Positions 1 through 12,315 of a stretch of 20,776 bases of DNA are shown piece after piece (the stretch's first letter is position 1; each line of letters begins with the position of its first letter). The notes below the pieces were generated by a model that searched no databases, was not told the origin of the DNA, and worked only from the letters and a program-made list of their open reading frames with translations. The position numbers and the translations under genes were made by a program. The DNA comes from Ophioceras dolichostomum (Eukaryota; Ascomycota; Sordariomycetes; Magnaporthales; Ophioceraceae): the NCBI GenBank assembly GCA_003049485.1, contig PYST01000475.1, forward strand, positions 3,737 to 24,512. Direction: 5' to 3'.

Positions 1-436
1 CCCCCCCCTTATCTCCTTGCCTTATATTTCGGGTGGTGGTCGGCGGGAAAGCGCCGGTGGAAATTTGACTCTGGGATACGATGCATGGACGGAACGGAAG
101 CATGGGATTAACGGGACGACTAGGGACTGGGGACATCGTAGCGGCGGAACCTGCCGACGCCTCGATTGTTTCCCCATCCCTTTCTATCTCTGCTCCTCAA
201 CCATTTGGGAGGATGCGGTGGTCATGGACCGGAATGTCGGACAACGCGGATAGACAGAGATACCCATATCATTTACTTTTCCTTGATAGCGACTGCGAAT
301 CTAGTGTGTACCTACTTCCGAAATCATAACATACTCCTTTGCACATTGACTTGCCTAGGTACCCAGGCCCTCGATGATATTCGATCATTCCGCTCCCCTT
401 GTCTTTTCCGTGCCTGCCTGCGTACGTCTGGCCCTC
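1..436. other. Intergenic DNA downstream of the NAA25-like gene
   Basis: This is the left edge of the window, next to the 3' end of the NAA25-like gene. It has only short overlapping open frames that resemble no protein I know, and no RNA gene. A CCTAGGTACC motif lies at 354-363 and GTACCTAC at 308-315; both belong to a motif family that recurs in other intergenic parts of this window. The 3' untranslated region of the NAA25-like gene probably occupies the right part. Confidence 0.5.
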
Positions 437-3400
437 TTACTCCGTCTTCACATGCTCCCACCCCTTCCACCCCTCCCTCCAGCTCTCAAGCACCTTCCCA
501 GCCCACTCCTCCGCAGCGCCCCGTCCACCCACAGCCTCCAGTATCGCACGCGCTGTCGTCCCGTCCTTTTTATTCGCCTTATCATCCTCGTCCCCGAACG
601 TCCACTCAAGCACAACATCCAACCACCCCGTCCCCCTCGGTCCCACACCGCCCAGACTGCTCTTGAGGCTCTTGATCCGCGCAGAGATATCGTCGAGCGC
701 CTCCCGCGCGACCTTGTCAAGCGTCTTCAGCTGCGCCATGATATCCTTGTGCACGCCGGACTTGCCGCTCTTGTCACGCGCCGTCTCGCGGTCGTGGTGC
801 GCATGCGCGAAGGAGACAGTATGTCTGATGGCGAGGGCGGCGTCGCGGAGGGTGGAGAGGGTGTGCGGCTCCGTGAGCTGCCAGAACGTGGACGCTGTGG
901 CGTCTGGGAGCCCGGTCGACGTGGAGGGAGGAGTAGAGAGGAATGAGGAACGGAGCATGGCGAGAGTTGTCTTTGCGGATGAGGCGAGAACACCGATTGT
1001 TGAAGGGACGGGGTCGGTTCGCGGGTTTGTGAGGGATGTGAGGAGGAGACCCGAGAGGAAGGTCAGGATCGTGTAGTACGAAAGCTCGGCGCCGGTGAGA
1101 TGGGAGGGCGTGTCGGGGAGGTGCATGAACGAAGTTAGAGAGTCGTGGACGGATGAGAGACGCTCGGTGACGAAGGCGAGGTCCAGGGCGGCGGCGTCGT
1201 TCGTTTTGGACGGCTTGTGGTCTTTTGGAGGAGCAAATGCGCAGAGATTCAGGAATTCTTCCGAGAGGAGAGCGAGATGGGACCGGGTGTTCTGTTTTGG
1301 GAGAGAATGTTAGAGGAGAGGCAAGGAGTTTGACCCATGGGAGAGGGGGAAGAGTTCTCACAGATGGCGGCGGGCCGACTCCCAGCGACTCGGCAAAGGA
1401 CGGAGCCGTGGAGGCTTCGAGGTCTGGGACCGAGCCGCAATCGATGGTCGATACCAAGGTTGTATCATCCGGGATGTCTCCTGCGCATACGTTAGCCGAT
1501 GGTGATAGAGAGAGAGGGATGTGCAACGGGATGACACCAAATAACCTACCGAGGAAGGAGACGCTCTCCAGGCTATCCAAACGGCCTCCGAGCGCCCTCG
1601 TTGCACGACGCTCCTCCACCACGGTCATAACCAACGTCGAGCTGCGACGGAGACGATCCGAGTAGTCAGCCATCCCCAGGACGGAGCTGTATCTCCCAGA
1701 ACGGAACGCATCCCAGATCTTAATAGGAGACCGCACCTTCAGTGTCTGAGAATAGTACACCCGCAGCGGCTCCATCAACGGTCGCGGCCCGTTGAAGAGG
1801 CCAGGCGACACGCTCGCAATGCGGTCGAAGAACAGAGGGCTGAGCGAGTCTTGGATCGTGCGCTTGACGTCCAGCGGCATCCAGATCTGGTAGGCGTATG
1901 ACGCGCACCCGAGCATCAGGTAAAGTTGCGCGAGAAGAAGACGCAGTGGTGGGCTGACTGGGGTCCGCTGAAGCTGCGTGTCGAGGAGGAGGACTGCCTG
2001 CAGGAAGAGCTGTGGCGATCGGAGCTGTTGTAGCTTGGGATGGCGGGTGGTGCTAGGCTGCAGACCGGCCTGCTTGAGGAGGCTGATCGCCGCTGTGATG
2101 ACGAGGTCGATCGCCTTTTCGTCTCGAGCGGCTTGGCTCTTTGTTGTAGCTTCGGCATCGCTGGACTCGTTGTGCTGGATGAGCAGGCTGAGGGCTTGAG
2201 CTGAAATGTCTTCGATCGACATGAGCGACGATCGGACGTCCAAGTCGAGGTGTTGAGTTGCCGAGAGGAGGCACCGTGGCTGTTTGCTGATAAGGAGGTA
2301 GTTGAGCTTGAGCAAAAGCAGGTCGAGGTCGGCTTTCGTAACCCTTGATGAGGTCTGCCCAGGATACAGAGAAGCGTCGATTAGTACCTATTCTGGTTGG
2401 GGCCTTTCAAAGCTGGGGAGGGCAGTATGGACTTGGGAAGATCAGGGAGACGACTCACCTTGGCCACACCAGGAATCCACTTGTGAAGCAGCTCTTGCGT
2501 CTCTTCCGGATGCAGCCGCTCGACGTATGGCCTGATATTATCCAACGCGGAAACCTTGTCGCCGTGCTGGTCTAGGAAGAGGGAGAGCTGCGCGAGACGG
2601 GGGTTTGAGGTAACTTGCCCACTTCCACTGATCGAGGAGGGCAACAGGAGCCCATGCGGTAGGCTGAATGTAAGGTCCAGTAAAGCAAGTCCAATGCTCT
2701 TAGCGTACAAGGGCGGAACATCCCCAGATGCGACCGCGGTGGCGAAAACACTGAGTAGCGACTGGGCTTGTGCGAGAGTCCTTGTTGGGCGCCACGACCG
2801 TCTGTTAGCTCAAAGCCTTTGACGCTGGTGGCGCTTCTGCCAAAGAAGGGTCGACTCACTCCTCTTCGTTAGGCAGCCTGGATGCAGCCCTGATAAAACT
2901 CCTCCACACCGACAAGTCTGAAGCGAAGAACGACGGCGACCCATCTGGGTCCTTTCTGCTCAGGGCATGGAGGCAGAAGTCGAAGACCGCCTGCCACTGC
3001 TCGCGTGCCTCGAAGATGGTGATGGCCTCGTTGAAGAGATGCTTACGCCCTTCATCAAACTGCTTGAGAGCGCCGATGGCCGGGCTCTTCATCCATCGCA
3101 GATAGTCATCGTGAGAAGCCAAGTCGGCAAGGACCCTGTAGAAGAGAAGGATCTCTTCTTCCGTATGCAACCCGCGGTCTGGAACCTTACTGTCTTTTGA
3201 GTCGGCAGTCGGGGCGCCCTTGAAGCTCTAGAGTCATCACACATCACCCATCGGTTAGCTGACACCGTCATACGGTTGGACAATACGCGAGATGGGATAG
3301 GCAGATCCGTACAGCTTCGGTCAGTTCGGCGGCGCGCTCTAGTTGCTTCTGCGACAGCATGCCGTAGATCTTCTGCTTGTCAGGCGGACATTGGGGGCTT

Positions 3401-4243
3401 GTCTAAGGGAGGCCGAAGTTAGCAGGCGAGTGAGGAGACAAGCCTTGTGTTTCTTCCAATGACTAAGGTGAAACTGACCGACAACATGTAGGATAGGATG
3501 ATGTTCCAGCACATGGAGTTCGGGTGCAACGGGGTCGGTGATGCCTTGTCTAGGATTGCTGCGATCTATCAACGCATATCTCGTCAGTCGCTTGCCCATA
3601 CGTCTTGGCTGCATCTCATGGCGTTTCCCCCACAGCTCCCCCTTCGATGAAGGTCCATCCATACCTGCTGGGCGTTCACAAGATCCCAATTTTGGACGCA
3701 TGCTCTCAAGCTCTGCACCGCCCCAGCAGTACGTGGGTTGGCCTTGACCCATCTCGTCCGCAGCACTCCAATCGTGTCGGCATGGCTGAAACTGTCCTTC
3801 AAGTCCTGGCACGCCCAGTCAAGGAGGTCAATCGCATTGGCATCCTTCACGACTGTGCCTTTCCTGACGAGTTCGTCGACCGTAATGAGGGCGGCACACT
3901 TTTCCACCGGACCCTCTAGCTGCGACTCCGCGCATACTTTGACAATCTGGACGTTGTTCGTTAGTCAGGGAGGATATGGGCATGATCTCAAGTTGGCCAT
4001 GACACGAACGGGGCTTGGATCGCTACCAACGAAAAGAGAGCGCGGTCGGACCTAGGGCGGATCGGACCAGCCTCACGTGCGTGAACACACGAAGTGGCAA
4101 CTCACCTCATAGTACGGATCGTTGAGCGACTTGGCTCTCTTATCCGCCAGACGGATCGCTGTCGCCCAGTTCCCATCGCTGAACGCAGTTTGAAGCTGAA
4201 CATCCACGCCGGATTTGAGAGTCGGTCTGTAATAGCCCGACAT
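437..4243 (-). CDS. NatB N-terminal acetyltransferase auxiliary subunit (NAA25/Mdm20-like), nine exons
   Basis: Auxiliary, ribosome-anchoring subunit of the NatB complex, which with catalytic NAA20 acetylates nascent proteins beginning Met-Asp, Met-Glu, Met-Asn or Met-Gln. It acts in the cytosol. Proposed exons on the minus strand: 4243-4106, 3946-3665, 3565-3479, 3402-3313, 3227-2860, 2780-2459, 2354-1550, 1480-1362 and 1291-437. These sum to 3066 nt (1021 aa plus TAA), with phases matching at every junction. Recognition rests on family-like segments: an N-terminal helical repeat region with LADKRAKSLNDPYYE; a CWNIILSYML stretch (about 158-167); long helical leucine-rich repeats; and the VYYSQTLK...GRYSSVLGMADYSDRL region in exon 7. 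The family has TPR-like helices and no catalytic residues, so none are expected. The ATG at 4243 precedes the first conserved helix. Intron 5 could instead end at 2802 (CAG), adding seven residues. Family assignment is from memory of the fold pattern, not a search. Confidence 0.8.
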
Positions 4244-5257
4244 GGCGCGAGGAGGAGACCGACGCGTTACCCAAACCGTGTTGGAGGCTCCAGTCCCTTC
4301 TGGTCCGAACAATGCCACTGAAGCTTCTGACAACAATGGCAACCTTTGAAGCTTCGAGTCGCACACAACCAGTGTGGGGTAGCTTCTGTGGAGGGCTGCC
4401 GAGGGGCAGGAGGACAGGGGTCCTGGTCACATGACCACGCGAGCACCGACGCGTTAGGTGCCAATTAATGCATGGCACATCATCCCATGCACATCGGCAT
4501 ATCCATTCTCAACATCATTGTTCTCGCCTTGAGCTACCTAGGCAGGTAGGTACATAAGTAACAGCGATCTCTTCCAAATCATGCTCGCATCTGCTCATGC
4601 GGCAGTGTAAAAGCCATACCTCAAAGTTAGTGTCGAGATAGCATCTGTTTTGTTCGTATGCCGGGAAATCGCAGCTTCCTCTGATGACTGCTCGTCTGGC
4701 ATCATGTTGTTATTGTCGTGGCTTCCTTTCGAACGGCAGGAGCCACGATCGCGCATCGCGCCTGCCTTATTCAAGGGCTGGGCAAAGCCTTACAATTCGC
4801 CGTCGTAAAAGCTTTTGACGTACACACGTGAGAGACCAGCGAGGGCAAAGTCGACCGTCTCGCATTTCCTTCTTTTGCTCCCGACCTTGGGTCTAACCAT
4901 TACTTTCATTCTGAACCCCGGCCGAAGCCTCCCTTTTGGTTCCGTTCCCAGCTTCCACCCCTCCCCGGCTCTCCCCCTCTCGTCGACGACTATCGCGTTG
5001 AAGAAACGTCTCTTGTCGTGCCCAACTGCTTTGTTGCCTTGGTGATCATTTCTCGCTTTTTTGTCGTCTCTCGTCTGCTTGTTTTTGTCGATTCCGTCTT
5101 CTGTTTCTCGAAGGAGGCATCACCCGTCGCAGTATCACGACCCGGCCTAGTCTGGGAATCAGCAGGGGGACGCTTCAACGTCGATTTGCGAGATTAGCTG
5201 ATTGAACCCTTGCCTCTTTGGGCGCACTCGTCTCGTCAAAGCCATTCGGCGTCCAAG
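4244..5257. other. Divergent promoter region between the NAA25-like gene and the SIM-rich protein gene
   Basis: About 1 kb separates two divergent genes. The side near 4243 holds two copies of CCGACGCGTTA, each containing ACGCGT (4262-4267 and 4449-4454). The middle holds CTACCTAGGCAGGTAGGTAC at 4534-4553. The stretch from about 4855 to 5110 is strongly pyrimidine-rich on the plus strand, typical of a fungal promoter and 5' leader, and feeds the gene starting at 5258. I see no convincing TATA box or coding region. Confidence 0.5.
4259..4454. promoter_or_regulatory. Two MCB-like ACGCGT sites upstream of the NAA25-like start
   Basis: The 11-mer CCGACGCGTTA occurs at 4259-4269 and again at 4446-4456, about 20 and 205 bp upstream of the proposed ATG at 4243. 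ACGCGT is the MluI cell-cycle box bound by fungal MBF (Mbp1/Swi6 APSES proteins). A hexamer of this kind is expected a few times by chance in 20 kb, so function is only suggested by the repeated flanks. The nearer copy may lie in the 5' UTR. Confidence 0.25.
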
Positions 5258-8200
5258 ATGGCCACCCCAAAGGTGAGCAGGATCCTCGTCCCATCCGATT
5301 GCTCTTTTTTCATTCACATCTTCTTTCATCCCATGCCAATACGCGACACGCTCTGGAGCTGCTGACACCAAACCAAACTCGTCGGTCCATATAGAAGGAC
5401 ACTACGAACGCGCAACCGCGACGTTCTATCATCAAGCCCGAGCCTTACAGTCTCGAATTGTCTCGGGGTCGGACCCCAGGCAGAAATAGCCGAGTCGTCG
5501 ACCTGACCGGGGTGACAGTCATTGATCTCACCGCGGCCGACCCGGACGACTCCGACTGCTTGTCGTTGGATCTTGCGCCTGCGACATCTATGCCACCTCT
5601 TCTATCGACGAGCCACACCGGTCGCCTTTACCAGTCGGGGAAGACGGACCCTTATGACGACTTTTCTGTCAATGACTTTTGTTTCCTGACCAAGAAGACA
5701 ACCCCGATGCGGCCCTTCGGTTCGACAACATCAAGTCTCCCGGCCAGTGGTCAGCGGATTCTTGGCCAGGCCTCACGGATTCCTGCCAGTTCGTCGCCTC
5801 TCTCTCGGCTCCCTTCATCGCCTGCTGCGAATACCGTGCGGGCTCGAGCCTTAGCCGGAGCCAAGAACCACTCGGCGATCGAGGCACCGCGGTACGGACA
5901 ATTTGGCGTTCAGCAGCCAGCTGCTGCTGCTCCAAGTCTTTCTGTCGCGATGGGCCGGGATGACCTGAGAGCAACCAGCGCCGAGCGGAATGGTCCTTGG
6001 CTGTCACACCACGACATGCCACGAAATTCGGCGCTCCGTCGATCATCCACCGGCGCCAGCGGCCGCCTGGCTCCCGCACCTAGCTTCACGAAGGAGGTCA
6101 TCATCAAACCAGAGCTTCAGTCTCGCACTCACTCGCCGACACTTCCACCCCCCATCGGCGCACCTCGGGAATCTAGCACGGTTGACCTGACGCACGTCCA
6201 GGACAGCAGCCTGGACGACTCCGACCACGACGACGCCAACCTTGATAACTCTGACGTATGGGAGGGATTCTCTGATGCTGTCGCGACCGACGACACTCCT
6301 GAGCGGCCTTGCGCCGCGGTGACAAGCAAGAAGGATGCGAGCCAGCATGAAGCAACCGTGCAAGATGCCGGTGTGCGCGAGATGATTGCCGTTAGTCAGA
6401 TTGATAGTCAGGTTGCTCCTGCGCCAAAGCCGGCCACCACAATCGCCGCGAAGAAGCAAAGTCAGCTCAAGCCTGCTGAGGCCACCCGCGTGTCATCCCA
6501 GCCACTCGAGACTCCGACGCCCGTTACCACTGGGAATGCGGCTGAGCCTCGGCGCCTTCCGTCTGCGTCGCTGGCTAAGGGATCTCGCTCCGACGTAGTC
6601 GAGGATCAGCGCAGAGTCATGTCCGACTTGCCGCTGTCCAAGTACATCGCCGAAGTATGCAAGTCCCAGGATTCTGCACAGCCGGCGGCTGAGAGCGATC
6701 GCCCTAAGTACCGTCCTCCCTCGCCGACTCATTCGGCCACCCAGCGCTCTTCTCCCATCCCCGACGTCGGAAGCAAGCCGGCCACACCTCCGGCGAGCCC
6801 CATCTCCCCGCCGCAAGAGGCCGTTCCTGCGGCAGACACGATCCATGTCGAGGCCGGGTCGATCGACTGGCGCACAACAGGAGACCTGGACCTGAAGGAG
6901 AAGTTCCTGCGCAAGGTATGCTCCTTCGACTCAGACGGCGAGTCCAGCGAGGACGGGACCCTCGGGAGCCGCATTCCCGGCACACACTACGCCGTGGACA
7001 TCCCGCTTGCCCGCGTCGCGGTTGAGCGATCTCGGTACACGGGAATTCCTCCCATCAAGCCCACTCGTCCCATCAAGAAGCACTCACAGGAGGGTCCTCG
7101 AGCAGAGATGGTCCAGCAGGGTCTTCGCGTTGGGTTCACGGAGGTGCAGATTGGCTTGATCCTCGGCAAGGACAAGAACCTCAAGAAGCCGCGCAAGAAG
7201 GAGTATGTCGGGTACGGCTATCGCTCGAAGCCGGGCGATGATCCGCACAAGCTTACGGCCGACTTGGCTGAGGAGAGGGACTTTGAGGAGATGCGGGTAA
7301 AGAAAGAGAAGAGGCAGAAGAGAAGGCAGCACAGAGCGAGGATCATGCTCCGCTCGCTGTATGAGTGGGGTGGAGACGAGGCCGATAGTGACGGCCAAGA
7401 TGCTACCCAGGGCAAGAGCCAGGACAAGAGCCAGGCCGCCAATGAGGCGAAGAAAAAGAACGCCAACGCGCATGGCAAGCCCACCAAGACCTCGTCTGCA
7501 TCGTCACCCAGCAAACACATAAACGACATCAGTCGTGGCGCTACCAACAAGCCGGTGATCCCAATCGAGGACGCCCGGGACAATCTCTCTGGCCATTCAC
7601 ATGGGTTGACCGACCCGCAGACCTCCAGGAAGCGCAAACTGACCGAGGCCGAGGACGATTCAGACAAGAAGCGCCGGGCCGTCTGTGCTTCCACCGTGGC
7701 GCCCACCCCGGCGGCGCTTGACAATGGGACCAAGACGGCGAACAGCACGACAACATCCAAGACACTCACTTCTGAGCAAAGCCGCGGTCACGGCCGTCAG
7801 GAAGCCTCCACCCTAGTCTCGAATGAGCCTGCGATCTCGCGTCGCCGATCCGCCACGCCCGCCCCAACGCAGCGGCGCAAGCGTCCCGTGGAGTTCACCG
7901 ATGATGCGGTCACCCTCCTGGATCTCCCGAAGTCATCACCAGCCAACAAGCGTTCGACCGAGCAGCCAGCCAAGCAGGAGAAACCGTACCCCAAGCCCAA
8001 GAAAGGCGAAATGACTCCGCTCGGCTACATCCGCTCCGATACGCCCGTCCCGTCCATGTCGTCGCCCACGCCCGCCATGCGCGCCGCCGAGCTCCACCAT
8101 CCCAAGGCTAGGCACAACGTGCCCATCTTGGGGCGGATCACCAACAACAACACCAACGATCCGGTGTACGCCCCAACTATGTTCCGGAGCGAGACAGATC

Positions 8201-8421
8201 CGCCCCGCAAGATGTTGAGTCCCGTGACCTTGATCCGACAGGCCGCGGGGAGGGCTGCCGCTGCCGATGCGAAGGTTGCGAAGGCCGCGAAGGCAGCCGA
8301 GGAGAAAGACAAAAACAAGACGAAGGAGAACGTGCCCAGGCGCAAGAGTGGTGGACATTCCGTCGCTGATTCTGAGGCGGGATGGTCGCATGATTATGGC
8401 CATAGAGAGGAGGCGGGGTAG
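5258..8421 (+). CDS. Unrecognised 1013-aa disordered protein with SUMO-interacting and sumoylation-type motifs
   Basis: Two exons: 5258-5272 (MATPK) and 5395-8421, joined in phase 0 across a 122-nt intron. The intron begins GTGAGC and ends ATATAG; that TAG is an in-frame stop, which forces the splice. I do not recognise a family. The protein is mostly low-complexity Ser/Pro/Lys/Arg sequence. Near the N terminus it has IKPE (K19), then VVDLT (39-43) and VIDLT (47-51), the latter followed by acidic DPDDSD. A second IKPE lies at K243 and a further VDLT at 268-271, followed by a long Asp/Ser-rich run. The only region that looks ordered is about 575-650 (GFTEVQIGLILGKD, then a basic helix EEMRVKKEKRQKRRQHRAR). 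Several basic runs (KKRRA, RRKRP) suggest nuclear location. The C-terminal part has an Ala/Lys helix at roughly 945-975. A chromatin or genome-maintenance role is inference only. Confidence 0.85.
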
Positions 8422-10152
8422 GGCAAGCGCAAAAAGCTCAAGCTTGCCGCGGGATAGTACGTACCCAGTTGAGGAGGTGAGAACGTGGTGACGAGAGTGT
8501 GTGTGGCGGTAACTGTAGTTGCGATGACTCTGCTTTAAGTATAGGCTGTCAGGCAGCCTCTCCGGAGGACAGATTTCCTCTTTCGTTTCCTTCCCCTGCG
8601 TCGACGAGTTCTATTTTCTGCTTTTCATTCTTGTACATTCCCCCACTTTCTCGATACTGTTTTTCTATATTTGCCCATCTGCGTCGGATTGTAAACTGTC
8701 ATTCCTTTCGTTTTCCGTCTTTGGCACATTTCTTTGTGTTGCTAGCCTGCCCGTTTAAAGCTGGCCCTTCTTTGTCCACCAGACGGCCCATTTGGTTGTT
8801 TTCGGTAACTGCTTTCCCTGCACTAGACAACTAGTTGGAGAAAGGGAGCGAGAGTTGGGTCCTTCTCACATGGCCTCCGGCTGTTTACAGCCCCTCGAGA
8901 GACTTGTTACATAGGACAATACTGTACAGTACATTACAGGTCTGAGTACATTACAGCTCCAGACTGAGGTGCCTCGCAGGTTTCCCAAGCCTGCTCACAC
9001 CAACTTATCGTCCACAACAATTTTCTTTGCGCGATATTTTCGTACTCAAGACGTCAATTATCCATTTGGTGCCCAATGCTATACTTGTCAACCCACTAGC
9101 ATGGAGACGTTCAATCGCAAGAGAGTGACCATGCGATTATCCTGCTGGATCCGCGAGTCCGACATTTGTATCCAGTCAGCCGCATTGTAAAACCATTGGA
9201 CGGATTGAACGGATGGATCAATGACTTCCAAACCAACCCACTTACGGAAGAGCCGGGATGGTCGCACTAGCCGGTTGGTTCCCATCGGTTTGCTTCCCCG
9301 CACTTTCACTCCCTCGCATCCATCATCAAGTCGTGATCGCGTGGTCTTCCAACACTAGCCTGGTCGCTCGTTTATTGTAAACCTCCTTTTCTCCCAACTT
9401 CAGGGTTCTTTCCTTTTTATCCAGTCCTTAAAGCGGCCTTCGGACTAGCTATATTTTCGCAGCATACAGCGTGGCGGGATATCATATTCGTCCATCTCTA
9501 TTCCATCGTTATCATCATCTCATCAGGCCATCGTCCATGGGCATCGCGCGACCGCCGCGCTACCCCTCGCCTAATCTCACGGTCCGAACAGCGCGACTGG
9601 TGTAATTATTCTCTCATCGTATATTTTTCTTTATTCCCTCTCCTAGCAGTCTTCTCTATCAATATCTAATCTCTCTAAAAACTGCAGCAACAAAACTCAT
9701 TAACATGCAGTTCATTTACGGGGGACGGCGTCCATCCATCTTGCCTGCGCCGCGTTTGCTGACTGGCATCCTTCATGCGTATTTTTTTCAACCCCGTCGT
9801 CTAGCCATGTCGTCTTGTTCACCTCTCAAAACTCCCCCAGCAACGATAACAAATAATGAGACTGAAGACTGACAGATAGAAAGAAGCAAAGGAATATCAG
9901 AGCGATGCGATAGAGATGTTGGAAAAGAAATGCGAGACCGGGTCTCGCGAAAACGCGAGACTGTCCACGGCCTCCTCACGGTTCGACCCGACCCGATCCG
10001 AGCCACTTGGCTGGCCTCGCAGGCGACCGACCGAGCATAACACCAACAAGCCTTTCCGCCGAACGTCGAACCGTCCCCCGAGAACCGAATCGCACTTCGT
10101 CATCGTCGCGTCAAAACAACACAGCCGTGGTCGTCGATACCAGATGGGAAGT
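8422..10152. other. Convergent intergenic region (3' ends of the SIM-rich gene and the desaturase gene)
   Basis: This 1.7-kb gap lies between two convergent genes. Pyrimidine-rich DNA runs from about 8565 to 8720. A perfect 10-bp palindrome ACTGTACAGT (8921-8930) overlaps a direct repeat of AGTACATTACAG. AT-richer sequence from about 9600 to 9720 may hold the desaturase 3' untranslated end. Only short open frames occur here. The long plus-strand frame entering from 9916 is the antisense shadow of the desaturase. Confidence 0.5.
8928..8956. repeat. 12-bp direct repeat AGTACATTACAG with adjoining palindrome
   Basis: AGTACATTACAG occurs exactly at 8928-8939 and 8945-8956. The first copy overlaps the palindrome ACTGTACAGT at 8921-8930. 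It lies about 500 bp after the stop codon of the upstream gene. Function unknown. Confidence 0.75.
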
Positions 10153-11727
10153 CTACTGGGGACCGTCCATCTTCATCGGCTTGGTGCCCAGCCCGTTCCT
10201 GTTCCGGAAGAACAGCACGCCCTTGCCCTTGTCGGTGGCGCCCTCGCACGGCTCGACCCACTGGCACATGCGGCTGCTCTTATACAGGGCGGTGATGAAG
10301 CCGAGAGGGCCGCCAGCGGTGTCGGCGCGGTAGTGGCGACCCATGACGGGCTTGATGGCCTCGGTCGCCTCGTCGGCGTTGTAGAACGGGATCGTGCTCA
10401 CGTAGTGGTGCAGCACGTGCGTCTCGATGATTCCGTGGAACAGCGTCCGCCCGATGAAGCCGAACTCGCGGTCGATGGTGGCAGCGGCGCCGCGGACGAA
10501 GTTCCACTCGTCGGCCGTGTAGTGCGGGAGGGTCGGGTCGGTGTGCTGGAGGAAGGTGATGGCGACTGTGGAAGGGGGAAGAGAAAAGTAGTCGCGTCAG
10601 CAACGGTTTCTAGCACAAATGATAGAGGGAAGCGTGTTTCTTTTTGTTCACTTACCGAGCCAGTGGTTGACCCAGAGCCAAGGCACGAAGTACCACACAG
10701 CCATGTTGGCCATGCCGTAAGTACGGCAGAGGTACGTCAGCACCGAGATGGTGATGCCCAGCCCCAGGTCGCTCAGCAGCACCTTGACGGCGTCCCGGTT
10801 ATCGTACAGCGGGCTGCGCGGGTCGAAGTGGTTGACGCCACCGAAGAAGCCGTTCTTCTTGCCCTTGCCGCGACCCTCACGCTGGCGCTCGTGGAAGTTG
10901 TGCCCCGTCACGTTGGTGAGGAGGTAGTTGGGCCAGCCGACCAGCTGCTGAAGCACGAGCATCAGCAGGGTGTGCGCGGGCGTCTCCTCGGTCAGCTCCG
11001 ACAGCTCGTGGGCGAAGCGGCCAAGACGAGTCGCCTGCTGCTCGCGAGTGCGAGGGAGGAACACCATGTCGCGCTCCATGTGGCCGGTGGCCTTGTGGTG
11101 CTTGCTGTGCGACATCTGCCAGCTGAAGTAAGGCACAAGCAGCGACGAGTGCATGATCCAGCCCATGAGGTGGTTGAACTTCCGGGAGGTGGAGAACGCC
11201 TGGTGGCCGCACTCGTGTGCCAGCACCCAGATGCCCGTGCCGAAGAGGCCTTGCACGAAGGTGTAGAGTGCCCAGAGCACGGCGCGGGCCGGCTTCGACG
11301 GAACGTTCTCGGGCGTCAGGTATGTGTGGAAGAGGTAGAAGGTCGTGGCGAGGCAAGCGAGGTCGCGGAAGACGTAGAACATGCCCTTGAGCGCCGACCG
11401 CTGGAAGCAGTGCTTGGGGATCGCGTCATGGATGTCCTTGATGGTGAAGTCGGGCACCTCGAACACGTTGCCGTACGTGTCGACCAGCTTGCCGAATATG
11501 GGCTTCTTGGACAGGTCGGCCGCTGCGGCTGCGTCCATGGACGAGAGGGAAGAGAGGGATGTCGAGGACGCCGAGCGGCGAGGTGAATCGATCGGCGAGT
11601 GCGCGGCCGTACCGGGCGCAGACGAAGCGTCTGAGTCGACCGTCGTCGAAGTCATCGTGCGTCGGAGAACGGGGTTCGTTCCGGTCGGCGACACCTTGGC
11701 CGCGGTTGATCTCGTCGTGGAAGGCAT
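10153..11727 (-). CDS. Delta-12 (oleate) fatty acid desaturase, FAD2 type
   Basis: ER-membrane di-iron enzyme that converts oleate to linoleate on phospholipids, using cytochrome b5 as electron donor. Exons 11727-10656 and 10565-10153 are joined across a 90-nt intron (GTAAGT...CCACAG) and give 494 aa; CTC-G|TC splits Val358. All three histidine boxes are intact: HECGH (171-175), HSKHH (207-211, within HSKHHKATGH) and HVLHH (407-411). Hydrophobic segments flank them (about 123-137, 150-170, 317-333, 340-357). The start is the first in-frame ATG of the open stretch; no other ATG lies between it and the upstream non-ATG extension. Residues 1-75 are Ser/Thr-rich, with NPVLRRT and a SSMDAAAAA run, as in fungal oleate desaturases. 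Third codon positions are far more G/C-rich than in neighbouring genes, suggesting high expression. A delta-12/omega-3 bifunctional activity cannot be excluded from sequence. Confidence 0.96.
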
Positions 11728-12309
11728 TCTTGTTGTGGATGCCGGGGACGCACGATTCCCGAGGCTGATGGTTGAGATGGAGGACGGACAGAAGAGGAGC
11801 GCAGACGAGCCGAGACTCGAGGTAACACAAACAGGTCGAGGGAGGGCGGGAGGTGTGGCTTTTTCTGTTGCGCAATCGAATGGAAAAGAGAGGAAGTTTG
11901 TGTTGACCAAACTTCAGGTGGTGGAAAGCCAAAAATAACAAATTGAAAGGATTGCAACGTCAATTGACGCCAACAGGAGAAACGGACGATTGTGCTTGCG
12001 TGTCGACAAAGCAAAGCAGATATCGAGTTTGTTTTTGTCCGTATTCTTTTCCCTTGTCGAGGCGCCGTGGTTCGATGGTCTCTGGTTTTGTTGGGGGAGG
12101 TGCGTGGGAGGAGCCGATTTTCTGCCAAGCCGGGTGTCTGGGACTCCTCGGTGGGAGGGAGCACTGTCAAACTCCAGGTGCGAACTTGGCCGTACCGCCC
12201 CGAAGACTCGAACGATGTTAGCGACGATCGAAAGGTCCAGGCAGAAAAAACACACGGCGAAGAAAAATGAGAGGAACAGAGGCAAAAGGAAAGGGGACAG
12301 GCGAGGCAA

Positions 12310-12315
12310 TTATAA
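12310..12315 (-). promoter_or_regulatory. TATA-like element upstream of the desaturase
   Basis: TTATAA sits about 585 bp upstream of the desaturase ATG. On the minus strand it is followed by a long run rich in CT and TTC. This fits a core promoter with a long leader, perhaps containing a leader intron, but there is no direct proof of the transcription start. Confidence 0.25.
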